Counted from the first letter of the stretch, positions 1 through 7,691 are shown. The stretch is DNA of 8,766 bases from Candidatus Cloacimonadota bacterium (GCA_014382685.1 JACNJG010000063.1:1-8766), one strand, 5' to 3'. Translations and numbers: made by a program. Notes: generated by a model from the letters alone, not told the origin.

Positions 1-133
1 ATTTTATGAGTATCAAAATAAATAATGTGGGTTGCACTTATTACTTGAATGTAAGTTTATATATTTCGTTAAGTAAAACAAATATTAAAATACTGCTATG
101 ATCACGAGGAACAGTTTGGAGCATGAAATTTTA
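1..133. other. Intergenic region downstream of icd, no gene seen
   Basis: This AT-rich stretch follows the icd stop codon. I see no credible gene: the only start-to-stop reading on the plus strand (6-101, 31 codons) has no ribosome-binding site and no recognisable product. No GC-rich hairpin followed by a T-run is visible in the direction of the operon. The best candidate is an imperfect AT-only inverted repeat at about 59-84 (ATATTTGTT paired with AACGAAATAT, one bulge), which is too weak to call a terminator. Transcription may end beyond the left edge. Confidence 0.6.
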
Positions 134-1057
134 TTAATTCATTTTAAATGAATCCATAACTGCATTGAAGGTCACACTTGGTCGCATTGCTTTTGTCGCT
201 TTTACATCATTAAGTTTGTAGTATCCACCGAGATTAATTGGTTTTCCTTGTGCTTCAATAAATTCTTCTACAATTTCAGATTCATTTTCTTTAAGTTCTT
301 TGGCAAGTTTACTAAATCGTCTTTGAAGCTCCGGATCCTTGGTTTGATTTTTTAAAGCTTCTGCCCAGTACATTGCAAGATAGAAGTGGCTTCCTCTATT
401 ATCCAATTCTTTTACTTTTCTGGAAGGAGATCTTCTATTTGTTAGGAATGTCTCTATTGCTTGATCAAGCGTTTCTGCCAGGATGTGAGCTTTCACATTT
501 TTTGTTTTTGCGCTCAGGTGTTCAAGGGATGCTGCAAGAGCGAGAAATTCTCCAAGAGAATCCCATCTTAGATGGTTTTCTTTTGTGAACTGCTGGACAT
601 GTTTTGGAGCAGAACCACCAGCTCCTGTCTCAAACAATCCCCCACCGCTCATAAGTGGCACAATTGAAAGCATTTTAGCGCTGGTACCTACCTCAAGGAT
701 CGGGAATAGATCTGTAAGATAATCTCGTAAAACATTTCCTGTAACCGAGATTGTATCTTTTCCTTCTTTCATACGCTTGATGGAGTAGCGAGTAGCTTCG
801 ATTGGTGTCATAATATGGATTTCAAGTCCTTTAGTATCATGATCTTTCAGATATTTATTAACTTTTTTGATAAGTTCACGATCGTGAGCTCTGTAATTAT
901 TCAACCAGAATACAGCAGGCGCTCCGGTTTTTCGGGCTCTGTCCACAGCGAGTTTCACCCAATCCCGAATAGGAAGATCTTTTACCTGACACATACGCCA
1001 GATGTCACCTTCTTCAACTATATGCTCTATCATTGTCTGGCCCGAAGCTGAAACCAC
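134..1057 (-). CDS. icd: Monomeric NADP-isocitrate dehydrogenase, C-terminal part (second frame of a split gene)
   Basis: This is the C-terminal ~307 residues of a monomeric (~80 kDa) NADP-dependent isocitrate dehydrogenase, which interconverts isocitrate and 2-oxoglutarate + CO2. It lies in the -1 frame relative to the upstream part and overlaps it by 28 bases. The GTG at 1057 can be read as a start, but family alignment shows it is an internal Val codon: the same frame extends upstream as GKIR and joins the first part without a gap. In full-length numbering (upstream 440 residues + Ile + Arg + this part = 749), GNVLRDYLTD carries the metal-binding aspartates D554 and D558. H595 (in SAPKHVQQF), R606 and R655 match the NADP-contact residues H589, R600 and R649 that I recall for the Azotobacter vinelandii enzyme, all at a constant +6 offset. 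No further lesion is seen, and the C-terminus (MRPSVTFNAV) is of family type. Alone this fragment is unlikely to be active. Confidence 0.9.
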   Translation of the reverse strand: MVSASGQTMIEHIVEEGDIWRMCQVKDLPIRDWVKLAVDRARKTGAPAVFWLNNYRAHDRELIKKVNKYLKDHDTKGLEIHIMTPIEATRYSIKRMKEGKDTISVTGNVLRDYLTDLFPILEVGTSAKMLSIVPLMSGGGLFETGAGGSAPKHVQQFTKENHLRWDSLGEFLALAASLEHLSAKTKNVKAHILAETLDQAIETFLTNRRSPSRKVKELDNRGSHFYLAMYWAEALKNQTKDPELQRRFSKLAKELKENESEIVEEFIEAQGKPINLGGYYKLNDVKATKAMRPSVTFNAVMDSFKMN

Positions 1058-1069
1058 GCGGATTTTCCC
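1030..1069 (-). other. Possible -1 frameshift site in icd (slippery G_GGA_AAA)
   Basis: Read on the minus strand, frame 0 is ACG GGA AAA TCC, placing GGGAAAA (1069-1063) in exact X_XXY_YYZ phase. A -1 slip re-reads GGG AAA and continues ATC CGC GTG, giving the family sequence TGKIRVVSASG. Six bases after the heptamer is a weak possible hairpin, TGGTTTCAGCTTCGGGCCA (1056-1038: three Watson-Crick and three G-T pairs, 7-base loop). An AGGTG (1076-1072) lies just upstream, closer than the roughly 10-base spacing of known stimulatory Shine-Dalgarno elements. The frame-0 stop is ten codons downstream. G_GGA_AAG is a known bacterial and phage slip site (lambda gpG-T). A one-base deletion in the G3 or A4 run, real or artefactual, explains the data equally well. 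Confidence 0.5.
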
Positions 1070-2382
1070 GTCACCTGGGCATAAAAAGTTTTATCATGAG
1101 AGCCATATTCTTCTGCTTTTTGTGCCATTAAGCCAACATTTGAGATGTTTCCCATTGTAGCTGGATCAAAAGCACCATTTATCCTGCAGAATTCCATTAC
1201 CTCTTTGTAAACTTCTGCATAATTTCTATCTGGAATAAAAAACATTGTGTCATGAAGTTTCCCATCCGGTCCCCACATTTTACCTGAATCACGAATTGCA
1301 GCAGGCATTGATGCATCGATTATTATATCACTCGGCACATGAAGATTTGTTATTCCTTTTTCCGAATCTACCATTGCCAGTTTTGGTCTATGTTGATAAC
1401 AGGCATTAATGTCTTCTTCTATTTCTTTTTGCTTTTCCGGCGGGAGTGCTTTAATTTTTTCGTATAGATCACCAAGACCATTACTGGGAACTACTTCGAG
1501 CTCAGCAAATGTGTCCGCATGCTTTTCGAAAACTTCTTTGAAAAAAACAGAAACAACATGCCCAAAAATGATGGGATCAGAAACTTTCATCATAGTGGCT
1601 TTCAGTTGCACGGAAAACAGCACATCTTCTTTTTTCGCATCTTCGATCAATCCTTCCAGAAATTTTATAAGAGCACGTTTGCTCATCACTGTTCCATCAA
1701 TTATCTCACCTTTAATGAGAGTTAATTTGTCTTTAAGAACAGTTACTTTTCCTTGAGGATTAATGAATCTGATTTGGCAGTCACCGACATTTTCCTCAGT
1801 GATTGTTATAGATTTTTCATTAGAAGCAAGATCACCAGAGGTCATAAAATTAACATGAGATTTAGATTCAGGCGACCATTTTCCCATTGGATGAGGATTC
1901 TTTTTTGCATAGTTTTTAACGGGTGTAGGAACTCTGCGATCTGAATTACCTTCCCTCAAAACAGGATTTACAGCGCTTCCCTTGATCTTATCAAATGTTG
2001 CCTTGATCTTTTTTTCTTCCTCATTTTTTGGTTCTTCAGGATAACTTGGAATATTGTAATCCTTTTCCTGTAATTCCTTAATTGCTGCCTTTAATTGAGG
2101 AATTGAAGCACTGATACAAGGTAGCTTGATGACATTTGCTTCCGGTTTTTTTACAAGCTCTCCTAATTCTAACAGATCATCAGATATTCTTTGGTCGTCT
2201 ACCAATCTTTCAGGAAAGTTCGCAATAATTCTGCCTGCAAGAGAAATGTCTCTTGTTTCGATAACAACTCCTGCTTCGTCTGTAAAGGTCTTAATTATTG
2301 GTAATAAAGAGTATGTTGCTAATGTCGGAGCTTCATCGACTTTCGTATAAATTATCTTTTCTGTGTCTTTTTTGATAGTCAT
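1030..2382 (-). CDS. icd: Monomeric NADP-isocitrate dehydrogenase, N-terminal part (frame 0 of a split gene)
   Basis: This is the N-terminal ~440 residues of monomeric NADP-isocitrate dehydrogenase, which would work as the CO2-fixing step from 2-oxoglutarate to isocitrate in a reductive TCA cycle. The ATG at 2382 has an AGGAG ribosome-binding site (2394-2390) 7 bases upstream that touches the aclA stop codon; the gap to aclA is 11 bases, so translational coupling is likely. Visible motifs are LPCISASIPQLKAA (87-100), GSAVNPVLREGNSDRR (135-150, with substrate residues S136, N139, R143 and R149), K261 and Y426. These correspond to S132, N135, R139, R145, K255 and Y420 of the Azotobacter enzyme as I recall it. 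After K440 the frame leaves the family sequence, adds ten unrelated residues and stops at TGA 1032-1030. The family sequence continues in the -1 frame from GGGAAAA at 1069-1063. The normal length is about 740 residues; the -1 fusion gives 749. A frame-0 product would lack the metal aspartates and NADP site and should be inactive. Confidence 0.92.
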   Translation of the reverse strand: MTIKKDTEKIIYTKVDEAPTLATYSLLPIIKTFTDEAGVVIETRDISLAGRIIANFPERLVDDQRISDDLLELGELVKKPEANVIKLPCISASIPQLKAAIKELQEKDYNIPSYPEEPKNEEEKKIKATFDKIKGSAVNPVLREGNSDRRVPTPVKNYAKKNPHPMGKWSPESKSHVNFMTSGDLASNEKSITITEENVGDCQIRFINPQGKVTVLKDKLTLIKGEIIDGTVMSKRALIKFLEGLIEDAKKEDVLFSVQLKATMMKVSDPIIFGHVVSVFFKEVFEKHADTFAELEVVPSNGLGDLYEKIKALPPEKQKEIEEDINACYQHRPKLAMVDSEKGITNLHVPSDIIIDASMPAAIRDSGKMWGPDGKLHDTMFFIPDRNYAEVYKEVMEFCRINGAFDPATMGNISNVGLMAQKAEEYGSHDKTFYAQVTGKSAWFQLRARQ

Positions 2383-2393
2383 TTTACATCTCC

Positions 2394-4241
2394 TTATTTA
2401 ACCACTTCCGGTTTTTCTGGAACATCATAAAGTATGTCATCCCAGGGATGTCTATATAATGGAGTTTTAAGTCGTTTCTGATCAAAATAGTGGCCCATGA
2501 ATCCGATTGTTCTTCCGATGATGAAGAATGCATTGAAGAATCCCATGTCGATCATTTCTTTGATCTCTTCGTCTTTATAGTTCAAGCTTTTTAAAAGATC
2601 AACAAACAAAACACCAATTGTACCATCGACGTTTAAGATAAGAGTATTTTTCTTCATTGTTGTAACATCTTGAACTGCAAGTGCATAATCAAGAAGCGGA
2701 TGTTTTGGGAAATGCTCTTTCGCAAAGTTCATCATGATCTCACAACGTTCATCCGGATTATCGATACTATGAATTCTATGACCGATACCTTGAACGCGAA
2801 TGTTCTTCTTTTTCATTTGATTAATAAAATCACGAGGTTCCAGATTGTTTTCAAGACCCCATGAGAAATGATTTGCAGCGCCATTAACAGCACCGCCAAA
2901 TCTTGGACCTATTGTTAAAATACCACTGACAATTGATTCTATAAGATTTTTACCAGCTCTCGCAGTCACTATCGTATTATGAGCTCCGGATACTGCGGGC
3001 CCGTGATCTGCAACGATTTGAATTACAAGCTCAATAAAATCTCTGGCATATTGTGGCAACACTTTTTTAAACCACAAAAGACCTATAACTCCACCAATTC
3101 CATATTTTTCTTTGATTACTTTATCAATTGGCACACCGCAATAGTTATGTATTTCTCCAGTTTCATCACAAATTGTTGAGATAAAATTGGTTGGTTTTCT
3201 TACCAGACCTTCTGCAACTGCTTGGGCATAATCCATTGGGATGTTGGGTGGTGTCTGCTCTACAATTTCTTTAATTTTTCCTTCAGCTTTGAGTTTATCA
3301 AAGGTCATTTTTATCTTTTCACCGTAATCTTCAAATGAATCAGGGACGATTACACCAGCTTCTCTCAATGCTGCATTTTTTGCTTTTGCAGTATCCTCTT
3401 TAGAGTCTGCCTTTGCACCGGCATGCCCAAACTGAACGCCACCAGGAAGCATTTCTGCACACGTTCCGGTAACCCACATTACAAGCGGTTTTGTGATCTT
3501 CTTGTCTTTAACAGCTTGCACGATTTGATATTCATCTTTTCCGCCAACTTCACCGAGAGCAACCATCATCTTGATGTTTGGATTCTGCTCGTATCGAAGC
3601 AGATGATCTATCAAAGTAGTAGCTGGATAAACATCTCCGCCAACAGCATATCCTTCATAGATTCCATCTGTATTTCTGGAAACGATGTTGTATCCCTCAT
3701 TTGAAAGACCGCCGGAAACTGAGACAAATCCAACTGAACCCGGTCTATATAATCTTGTATCTCTAATGTTTTCCACAGTTCCTGCTGCATTTCCGATCTT
3801 AAAACAGCCTGGTTTTATTCCACCGACTGTTGCAGGACCGATGATCCATTTCCCTTTTTCTTTTGCCAGTTTAGCGATCTTTCTCACATCTCTTTGTGGA
3901 ACACCTTCTGCAATCATAATAATTGTTCTGATGTTCTCAGTTTCAAGTGCTTCCATTGTCGATTCTGCACAAGATCTCTCAGATGCAAAATTTACCATTA
4001 CATCTGCATCAGGATTTTCTTTGATAGCATCTTCAATCGTTAGATATCTAGGAATTGTGATCTCTTTTGTTCCCCAGAATAATTTATAATTTCCTACACC
4101 TGTTGGTGTGATAAAACCGACTACACTTGGCTTTTCTCTCTTACATAAGTAGTCGAAATCCAGCATTCTTTGGGCTGCTTTTTGTTGCGAACCATATATA
4201 AATGCTGTTGTATTTCTATCGAATAATTCATAACTTTTCAT
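2394..4241 (-). CDS. aclA: ATP-citrate lyase, large subunit (CoA-ligase plus citrate-synthase-like domains)
   Basis: This subunit, with the ATP-grasp subunit encoded just upstream, cleaves citrate with ATP and CoA to acetyl-CoA, oxaloacetate, ADP and phosphate in the cytoplasm. It is the defining step of the Chlorobium-type reductive TCA cycle. Residues ~10-325 form the succinyl-CoA-synthetase-alpha-like part: IIGPATVGGIKPGCFKIGN (133-151), RPGSVGFVSVSGG (166-178) and the phosphohistidine loop FGHAGA (271-276, catalytic His273). Residues ~345-606 form the citrate-synthase-like lyase part: ADHGPAVSGAHNTIVTARAG (411-430), GIGHRIHSIDNPDER (485-499, His488), LNVDGTIG (536-543, Asp539) and GHYFDQKRLKTPLYRHPWDD (583-602). 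The length of 615 is close to the bacterial and plant large subunits (~610). It starts at ATG 4241, two bases after the aclB stop, with a GGTAGG-type ribosome-binding site inside the end of aclB. No key residue is missing. Subunit letters differ between bacterial and plant usage; this is the Chlorobium AclA / plant ACLB equivalent. Confidence 0.96.
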   Translation of the reverse strand: MKSYELFDRNTTAFIYGSQQKAAQRMLDFDYLCKREKPSVVGFITPTGVGNYKLFWGTKEITIPRYLTIEDAIKENPDADVMVNFASERSCAESTMEALETENIRTIIMIAEGVPQRDVRKIAKLAKEKGKWIIGPATVGGIKPGCFKIGNAAGTVENIRDTRLYRPGSVGFVSVSGGLSNEGYNIVSRNTDGIYEGYAVGGDVYPATTLIDHLLRYEQNPNIKMMVALGEVGGKDEYQIVQAVKDKKITKPLVMWVTGTCAEMLPGGVQFGHAGAKADSKEDTAKAKNAALREAGVIVPDSFEDYGEKIKMTFDKLKAEGKIKEIVEQTPPNIPMDYAQAVAEGLVRKPTNFISTICDETGEIHNYCGVPIDKVIKEKYGIGGVIGLLWFKKVLPQYARDFIELVIQIVADHGPAVSGAHNTIVTARAGKNLIESIVSGILTIGPRFGGAVNGAANHFSWGLENNLEPRDFINQMKKKNIRVQGIGHRIHSIDNPDERCEIMMNFAKEHFPKHPLLDYALAVQDVTTMKKNTLILNVDGTIGVLFVDLLKSLNYKDEEIKEMIDMGFFNAFFIIGRTIGFMGHYFDQKRLKTPLYRHPWDDILYDVPEKPEVVK

Positions 4242-4243
4242 GA

Positions 4244-5533
4244 TTAACCTACCTTCTCATCAAGTGCCAATGAAACGATTTTTGTCATGTGTGTTTCAGG
4301 TCCGTAAACTTCGATGGGAATACCAAGTTTTTCACCCAGGTTTTTCATAATATTCAGACCTTCCACGTAATTTGGTCCACCACGTCGAACGTAAATTTTT
4401 ACATTTGTTTCAATCAGTTTGCTTTTAAATTCTGTGATAGCCTGCACGATACCTGTGAATGTTTTGGCAACATCGGTAAAGTTAGCGATACCACCACCAA
4501 TCAATAAATACTTATGTCTTCCCTGCGGATCTTTCTTACGAGTCATCAGATCAAGAACTATTTTTGTGTATCCATAAGTTAGTTCTGTGGATGGATTTCC
4601 ACTGTATTCTCCATAATTTGCAAGCTCTTTCGTATATCCAAGATCGACAACTGTATCTGCATAAATTACGGATGCTCCGCCACCTGCAACAAGATTCCAA
4701 ATTCTACCTTCAGGATTTAAAACTGTAAGTTTGAGTGATGCACCTGTTCTTTCGTCGAGCTCATCAATTTTTTCTTCTTCGATCGTTTTTTCAAGGCCAA
4801 ATGGACTTGGGAATTTCAAATCTCCCCACATCTCAGCACATTGGAATGATGCATAATCATCTACTTTTGCAACTGCATCAAGCGCAACTGGAGCACCATC
4901 AACAAATGTAAATGGATTTAATTCCAAATATACAAAATGATATTCCACTAACATTTTATAAAGTGCCTTAATAAATTCAGCAATTATTTCTGTTTTGTCA
5001 CCAAGCTCTTTTGGTAGGAATCCCTTCACATCGAGGTCATCAATTTCTGTTGATAATGGAACATCCAATGTTACTACTGAATCCCATACCTCTTCGATAT
5101 TAACTCCACCTTTTGTTGAAAAGTGTATTGTATCACAATCTCTGTGAGTTGTGATTGCAATGTAATATTCATCATCATGAGGAACAAATTTTTCTACGAG
5201 GAAATAATTCAATTCACCTGTAGTTTTGCCTGTTGTTTGCGTAATCGTAACAGTTTTGTTCATTCGCTCATTGATCCATTTTTGAACTTCTGCCCATGAT
5301 TTATTAACGTATAAAAGATTATTCAATCCTCTTTTTCCAAAGAGCTGATCCGGCTTTGCAACCAGTTTTTCTTCTTTGAGCCACGGGTTTTCTTTTACAA
5401 GTTTTTCAAGGTCAGTTTTCGCTCCGATCAAAACTTGTTTAGCTTCAAATTTGATATTTCCATTAGAAAAATCTGGTAATGCCTTTGACATCATTCTTTT
5501 GGCGTCGTATTCTCGAATACCTTTTTGTGCCAT
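4244..5533 (-). CDS. aclB: ATP-citrate lyase, small subunit (ATP-grasp / succinyl-CoA-synthetase-beta-like)
   Basis: This is the ATP- and citrate-binding subunit that phosphorylates the catalytic histidine of the large subunit and forms the citryl-CoA intermediate. Residues ~1-235 are an ATP-grasp fold: IREYDAKRMM (6-15), NPWL..EKLVAKPDQLFGKRG (49-69, nucleotide-binding Lys60), FVPHDDEYY (116-124) and LELNPFTF (203-210, with the Glu/Asn of the Mg-ATP site). Residues ~265-425 are the CoA-ligase/citrate-binding part: GRIWNLVAGGGASVIYAD (276-293), LANYGEYSGNPS (304-315), LIGGGIANFTDV (344-355) and IYVRRGGPNYVEGLN (380-394). The length of 429 is nearer plant ACLA (~423) than the ~400 of Chlorobium AclB, and the N-terminal motifs look eukaryote-like. 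ATG 5533 follows an AGGGAG ribosome-binding site (5548-5543) at 9 bases; the gap to acn is 17 bases. This is the Chlorobium AclB / plant ACLA equivalent. Confidence 0.95.
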   Translation of the reverse strand: MAQKGIREYDAKRMMSKALPDFSNGNIKFEAKQVLIGAKTDLEKLVKENPWLKEEKLVAKPDQLFGKRGLNNLLYVNKSWAEVQKWINERMNKTVTITQTTGKTTGELNYFLVEKFVPHDDEYYIAITTHRDCDTIHFSTKGGVNIEEVWDSVVTLDVPLSTEIDDLDVKGFLPKELGDKTEIIAEFIKALYKMLVEYHFVYLELNPFTFVDGAPVALDAVAKVDDYASFQCAEMWGDLKFPSPFGLEKTIEEEKIDELDERTGASLKLTVLNPEGRIWNLVAGGGASVIYADTVVDLGYTKELANYGEYSGNPSTELTYGYTKIVLDLMTRKKDPQGRHKYLLIGGGIANFTDVAKTFTGIVQAITEFKSKLIETNVKIYVRRGGPNYVEGLNIMKNLGEKLGIPIEVYGPETHMTKIVSLALDEKVG

Positions 5534-5550
5534 TTTATTATTCTCCCTTA

Positions 5551-7497
5551 TTAATTTTTTTTCTTTATAAAGGAAAGAGTTCCACCTGCAAGCAGAATTT
5601 CCTTTTGTCTATCAGACAAATCGTAAGTGGCTTCAAATTCTGTGCCTTTTGTTATGTTCTTAACAATTAGGTTCTTACCTGTTTTTAGAGTTTCTTTAAT
5701 TTCAGGTATTTCCAGTTCATCTGCTTGATCTATTCCATCATAGTCTTTTTCATCTTTGAAATTTAATGGAAGTATTCCAAAGTTGATGAGATTTGCATTA
5801 TGAATTCTCTCCATTGATTTAGCAATAATTGCTTTCACTCCCATATACATCGGGCAAAGTGCAGCATGTTCACGGCTGCTTCCCTGACCATAAGAAAGTC
5901 CGGCAACAATGATGTTGTCTTTTCCGCTTTCTTTGATCTCTTTTGCCCTGTCATGGAATGTTGGATCAACTATTTCAAATAAGAATTCAGAATATTTTGG
6001 GACATTAGATCTGTATTTCATTTTTGATCCTGCCGGAATTATGTGATCTGTTGTAATTTGATCTTCTACTTTTAGTGTTACAATTCCGGATATTTTATCT
6101 TTGAGTGGTTCTGCTGCCGGAGGATCGCCAATATTTGGACCACGATAAATTTCTACTTTTCCCTTAACATCTTTCGGGAAAATAAACATTGAATCATCGA
6201 TGTAGAATCTATCGGGCATTTTAACATCGGGGTATTTTATACCCAGTTTTTCCAGATCTCTTGGATCTGTAAATTTACCTGTAATTACTGCTGCGGCAGC
6301 TGTTTCCGGACTTACCAGATATGCATTGGCAGATTTTGTTCCAGACCTTCCATAAAAGTTTCTATTACTGGTTCTTAAGGATACAGCTTCTGTTTTGGGA
6401 GATTGACTATTCCCAATACAAAAACCACAAGCCGATTCAGCAATTCTTGCACCTGCAGAAACTATACTCTCAAATCCACCATCCTTTATAATATTTTCTA
6501 TTACCTGTTTGGAACCGGGAGCTACAACAAAGCTTATATTTGAATGAAGTTTCTGTCCTTTCAAAATTTCTGCAACAGTCATCATATCTTTGTAAGATGA
6601 ATTTGTACAACTACCGACACAAACTTGATCAACATCTATTTCACCAAGATCTTTTACAGCACTAATATTTCCCGGGCTGTGTGGAGTTGCTGCCATTGGG
6701 ATAAGTTCAGACAGATCGATATCTACGACTTGATCATATTCTGCATCATCATCTGCAACAAGTTCTACCCAGTCATCTTCACGATCTTGTGCTCTCAAGA
6801 ATTCTTTTGTAACTTCATCACTTGGGAAAATTGAAGTTGTAACTCCGCATTCTGCACCCATATTTGTAATGGTTGCTCTTTCCGGCACTGATAATGTATT
6901 TATTCCAGGTCCGCCATATTCAAATACACATCCCACATTCCCTTTTGTTGTAAATATTTCAAGAACTTTAAGTATCACATCTTTTGCTGCAACCCAAGGT
7001 TTTAATTTTCCAGTTAAGTTGATCTTAATTACTTTTGGATATGTTAAGTAAAATGCTCCTCCAGCCATTGCAACCGCTACATCGAGACCTCCGGCACCAA
7101 TTGCCATCATTCCAATCCCACCTCCTGTTGGAGTGTGAGAATCCGATCCGAGAAGTGTTTTTCCGGGTTTTCCAAATCTTTCAAGCTGAACCTGATGACA
7201 AATTCCATTACCGGCTCGTGAATAAACGATTCCATACTTTGCTGCAACTGATTGCAAATATGCGTGATCATCTGCATTTTCAAAACCTATTTGAACAGTA
7301 TTGTGATCAACATAACTTACAGAAAGTTCTGTTTTTACTTTTGGGACTCCCATCGCTTCAAACTGCAAATAAGCCATAGTACCGGTAGCATCTTGAGTAA
7401 GTGTCTGATCGATCCTGATACCTATTTCAGTACCTTTTTCTGGCTTTCCTTCGATAATGTGATTTGATAAGATTTTTTCTACTATGTTTTTTCCCAT
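5551..7497 (-). CDS. acn: Aconitate hydratase (short ~650-residue bacterial type)
   Basis: Aconitase reversibly isomerises citrate and isocitrate through cis-aconitate with a [4Fe-4S] cluster in the cytoplasm. As first gene of the operon it links the isocitrate dehydrogenase and ATP-citrate lyase steps. Domains 1-3 span ~1-460: GSDSHTPTGGGIGMMAIGAG (117-136), GSCTNS with cluster ligand C297, ACGFC with C357 and C360, and SNRNFYGRSG (377-386). The swivel domain (~470-648) carries TTDHIIPAG (482-490) and the substrate loop SYGQGSSREHAA (535-546). The length of 648 fits the short, Aquifex-type putative aconitase family rather than the ~890-residue AcnA or ~860-residue AcnB. Such proteins share the isopropylmalate and homoaconitate dehydratase superfamily, but this one is a fused large + small subunit and sits beside ACL and Icd, so aconitase is the best call. 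ATG 7497 has AGGGG (7509-7505) 7 bases upstream, inside a small hairpin described separately. Confidence 0.95.
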   Translation of the reverse strand: MGKNIVEKILSNHIIEGKPEKGTEIGIRIDQTLTQDATGTMAYLQFEAMGVPKVKTELSVSYVDHNTVQIGFENADDHAYLQSVAAKYGIVYSRAGNGICHQVQLERFGKPGKTLLGSDSHTPTGGGIGMMAIGAGGLDVAVAMAGGAFYLTYPKVIKINLTGKLKPWVAAKDVILKVLEIFTTKGNVGCVFEYGGPGINTLSVPERATITNMGAECGVTTSIFPSDEVTKEFLRAQDREDDWVELVADDDAEYDQVVDIDLSELIPMAATPHSPGNISAVKDLGEIDVDQVCVGSCTNSSYKDMMTVAEILKGQKLHSNISFVVAPGSKQVIENIIKDGGFESIVSAGARIAESACGFCIGNSQSPKTEAVSLRTSNRNFYGRSGTKSANAYLVSPETAAAAVITGKFTDPRDLEKLGIKYPDVKMPDRFYIDDSMFIFPKDVKGKVEIYRGPNIGDPPAAEPLKDKISGIVTLKVEDQITTDHIIPAGSKMKYRSNVPKYSEFLFEIVDPTFHDRAKEIKESGKDNIIVAGLSYGQGSSREHAALCPMYMGVKAIIAKSMERIHNANLINFGILPLNFKDEKDYDGIDQADELEIPEIKETLKTGKNLIVKNITKGTEFEATYDLSDRQKEILLAGGTLSFIKKKN

Positions 7498-7504
7498 ACA
7501 AAAA

Positions 7505-7515
7505 CCCCTTTGGGG
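7505..7515 (-). promoter_or_regulatory. Hairpin burying the acn ribosome-binding site
   Basis: On the minus strand, CCCCAAAGGGG forms a perfect 4-base-pair G-C stem with a 3-base loop. Its 3' arm is the acn Shine-Dalgarno (AGGGG), 7 bases before the ATG. Five T residues follow the stem, so a weak attenuator reading is also conceivable, but a 4-bp stem is short for a terminator. Sequestration of the site is inferred from base pairing only. Confidence 0.4.
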
Positions 7516-7535
7516 AGTAATTTTAATTAGTTATT

Positions 7536-7691
7536 TTATAATTTCACTTTAATGTAATAGTTTGATTGAATGTAGTTTCGTTTAGCATCTATTATATTGC
7601 AGACCATAAAAAGTCGATGTGTATTATTTTCAATAGTTTTTCGGGCTGATGTTGAATCAACGACTATAGATAATAACTCTGTTTCTATCAT
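7536..7691 (-). CDS. Possible small ORF (51 residues) upstream of acn, function unknown
   Basis: This is a 51-codon frame from ATG 7691 to TAA 7538-7536, on the operon strand and ending 38 bases before acn. It has a good ribosome-binding site, GGAG at 7701-7698 with 6-base spacing, and a TTGACA box about 50 bases upstream of the ATG. The product begins MIETELLSIVVDSTSARK and ends NYYIKVKL. It has no signal peptide, membrane segment or motif that I recognise and is rich in Asn, Ile and Tyr as expected for AT-rich DNA. It could be a real small protein leading the operon, a leader peptide, the remnant of a decayed gene, or chance. The ribosome-binding site and placement are the only support. Confidence 0.4.
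   Translation of the reverse strand: MIETELLSIVVDSTSARKTIENNTHRLFMVCNIIDAKRNYIQSNYYIKVKL

Noticed and set aside
57..133. Rho-independent terminator after icd
   Set aside because: Only a bulged AT-only inverted repeat is present, with no G-C stem or T-run.
373..588. Plus-strand frames lying opposite the operon, such as this one
   Set aside because: All lie antisense to strongly conserved enzymes, show no family resemblance and have no ribosome-binding site that stands out.
1071..1076. AGGTG as a Shine-Dalgarno stimulator of -1 frameshifting
   Set aside because: It ends two bases before the heptamer; known bacterial stimulators lie about 10 bases upstream, so it may be only coding sequence.
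4244..5533. Succinyl-CoA synthetase beta subunit instead of ACL
   Set aside because: The FVPHDDEYY, GRIWNLVAGGGASVIYAD and IYVRRGGPNY motifs and the partner with a citrate-synthase-like domain fit ATP-citrate lyase specifically.
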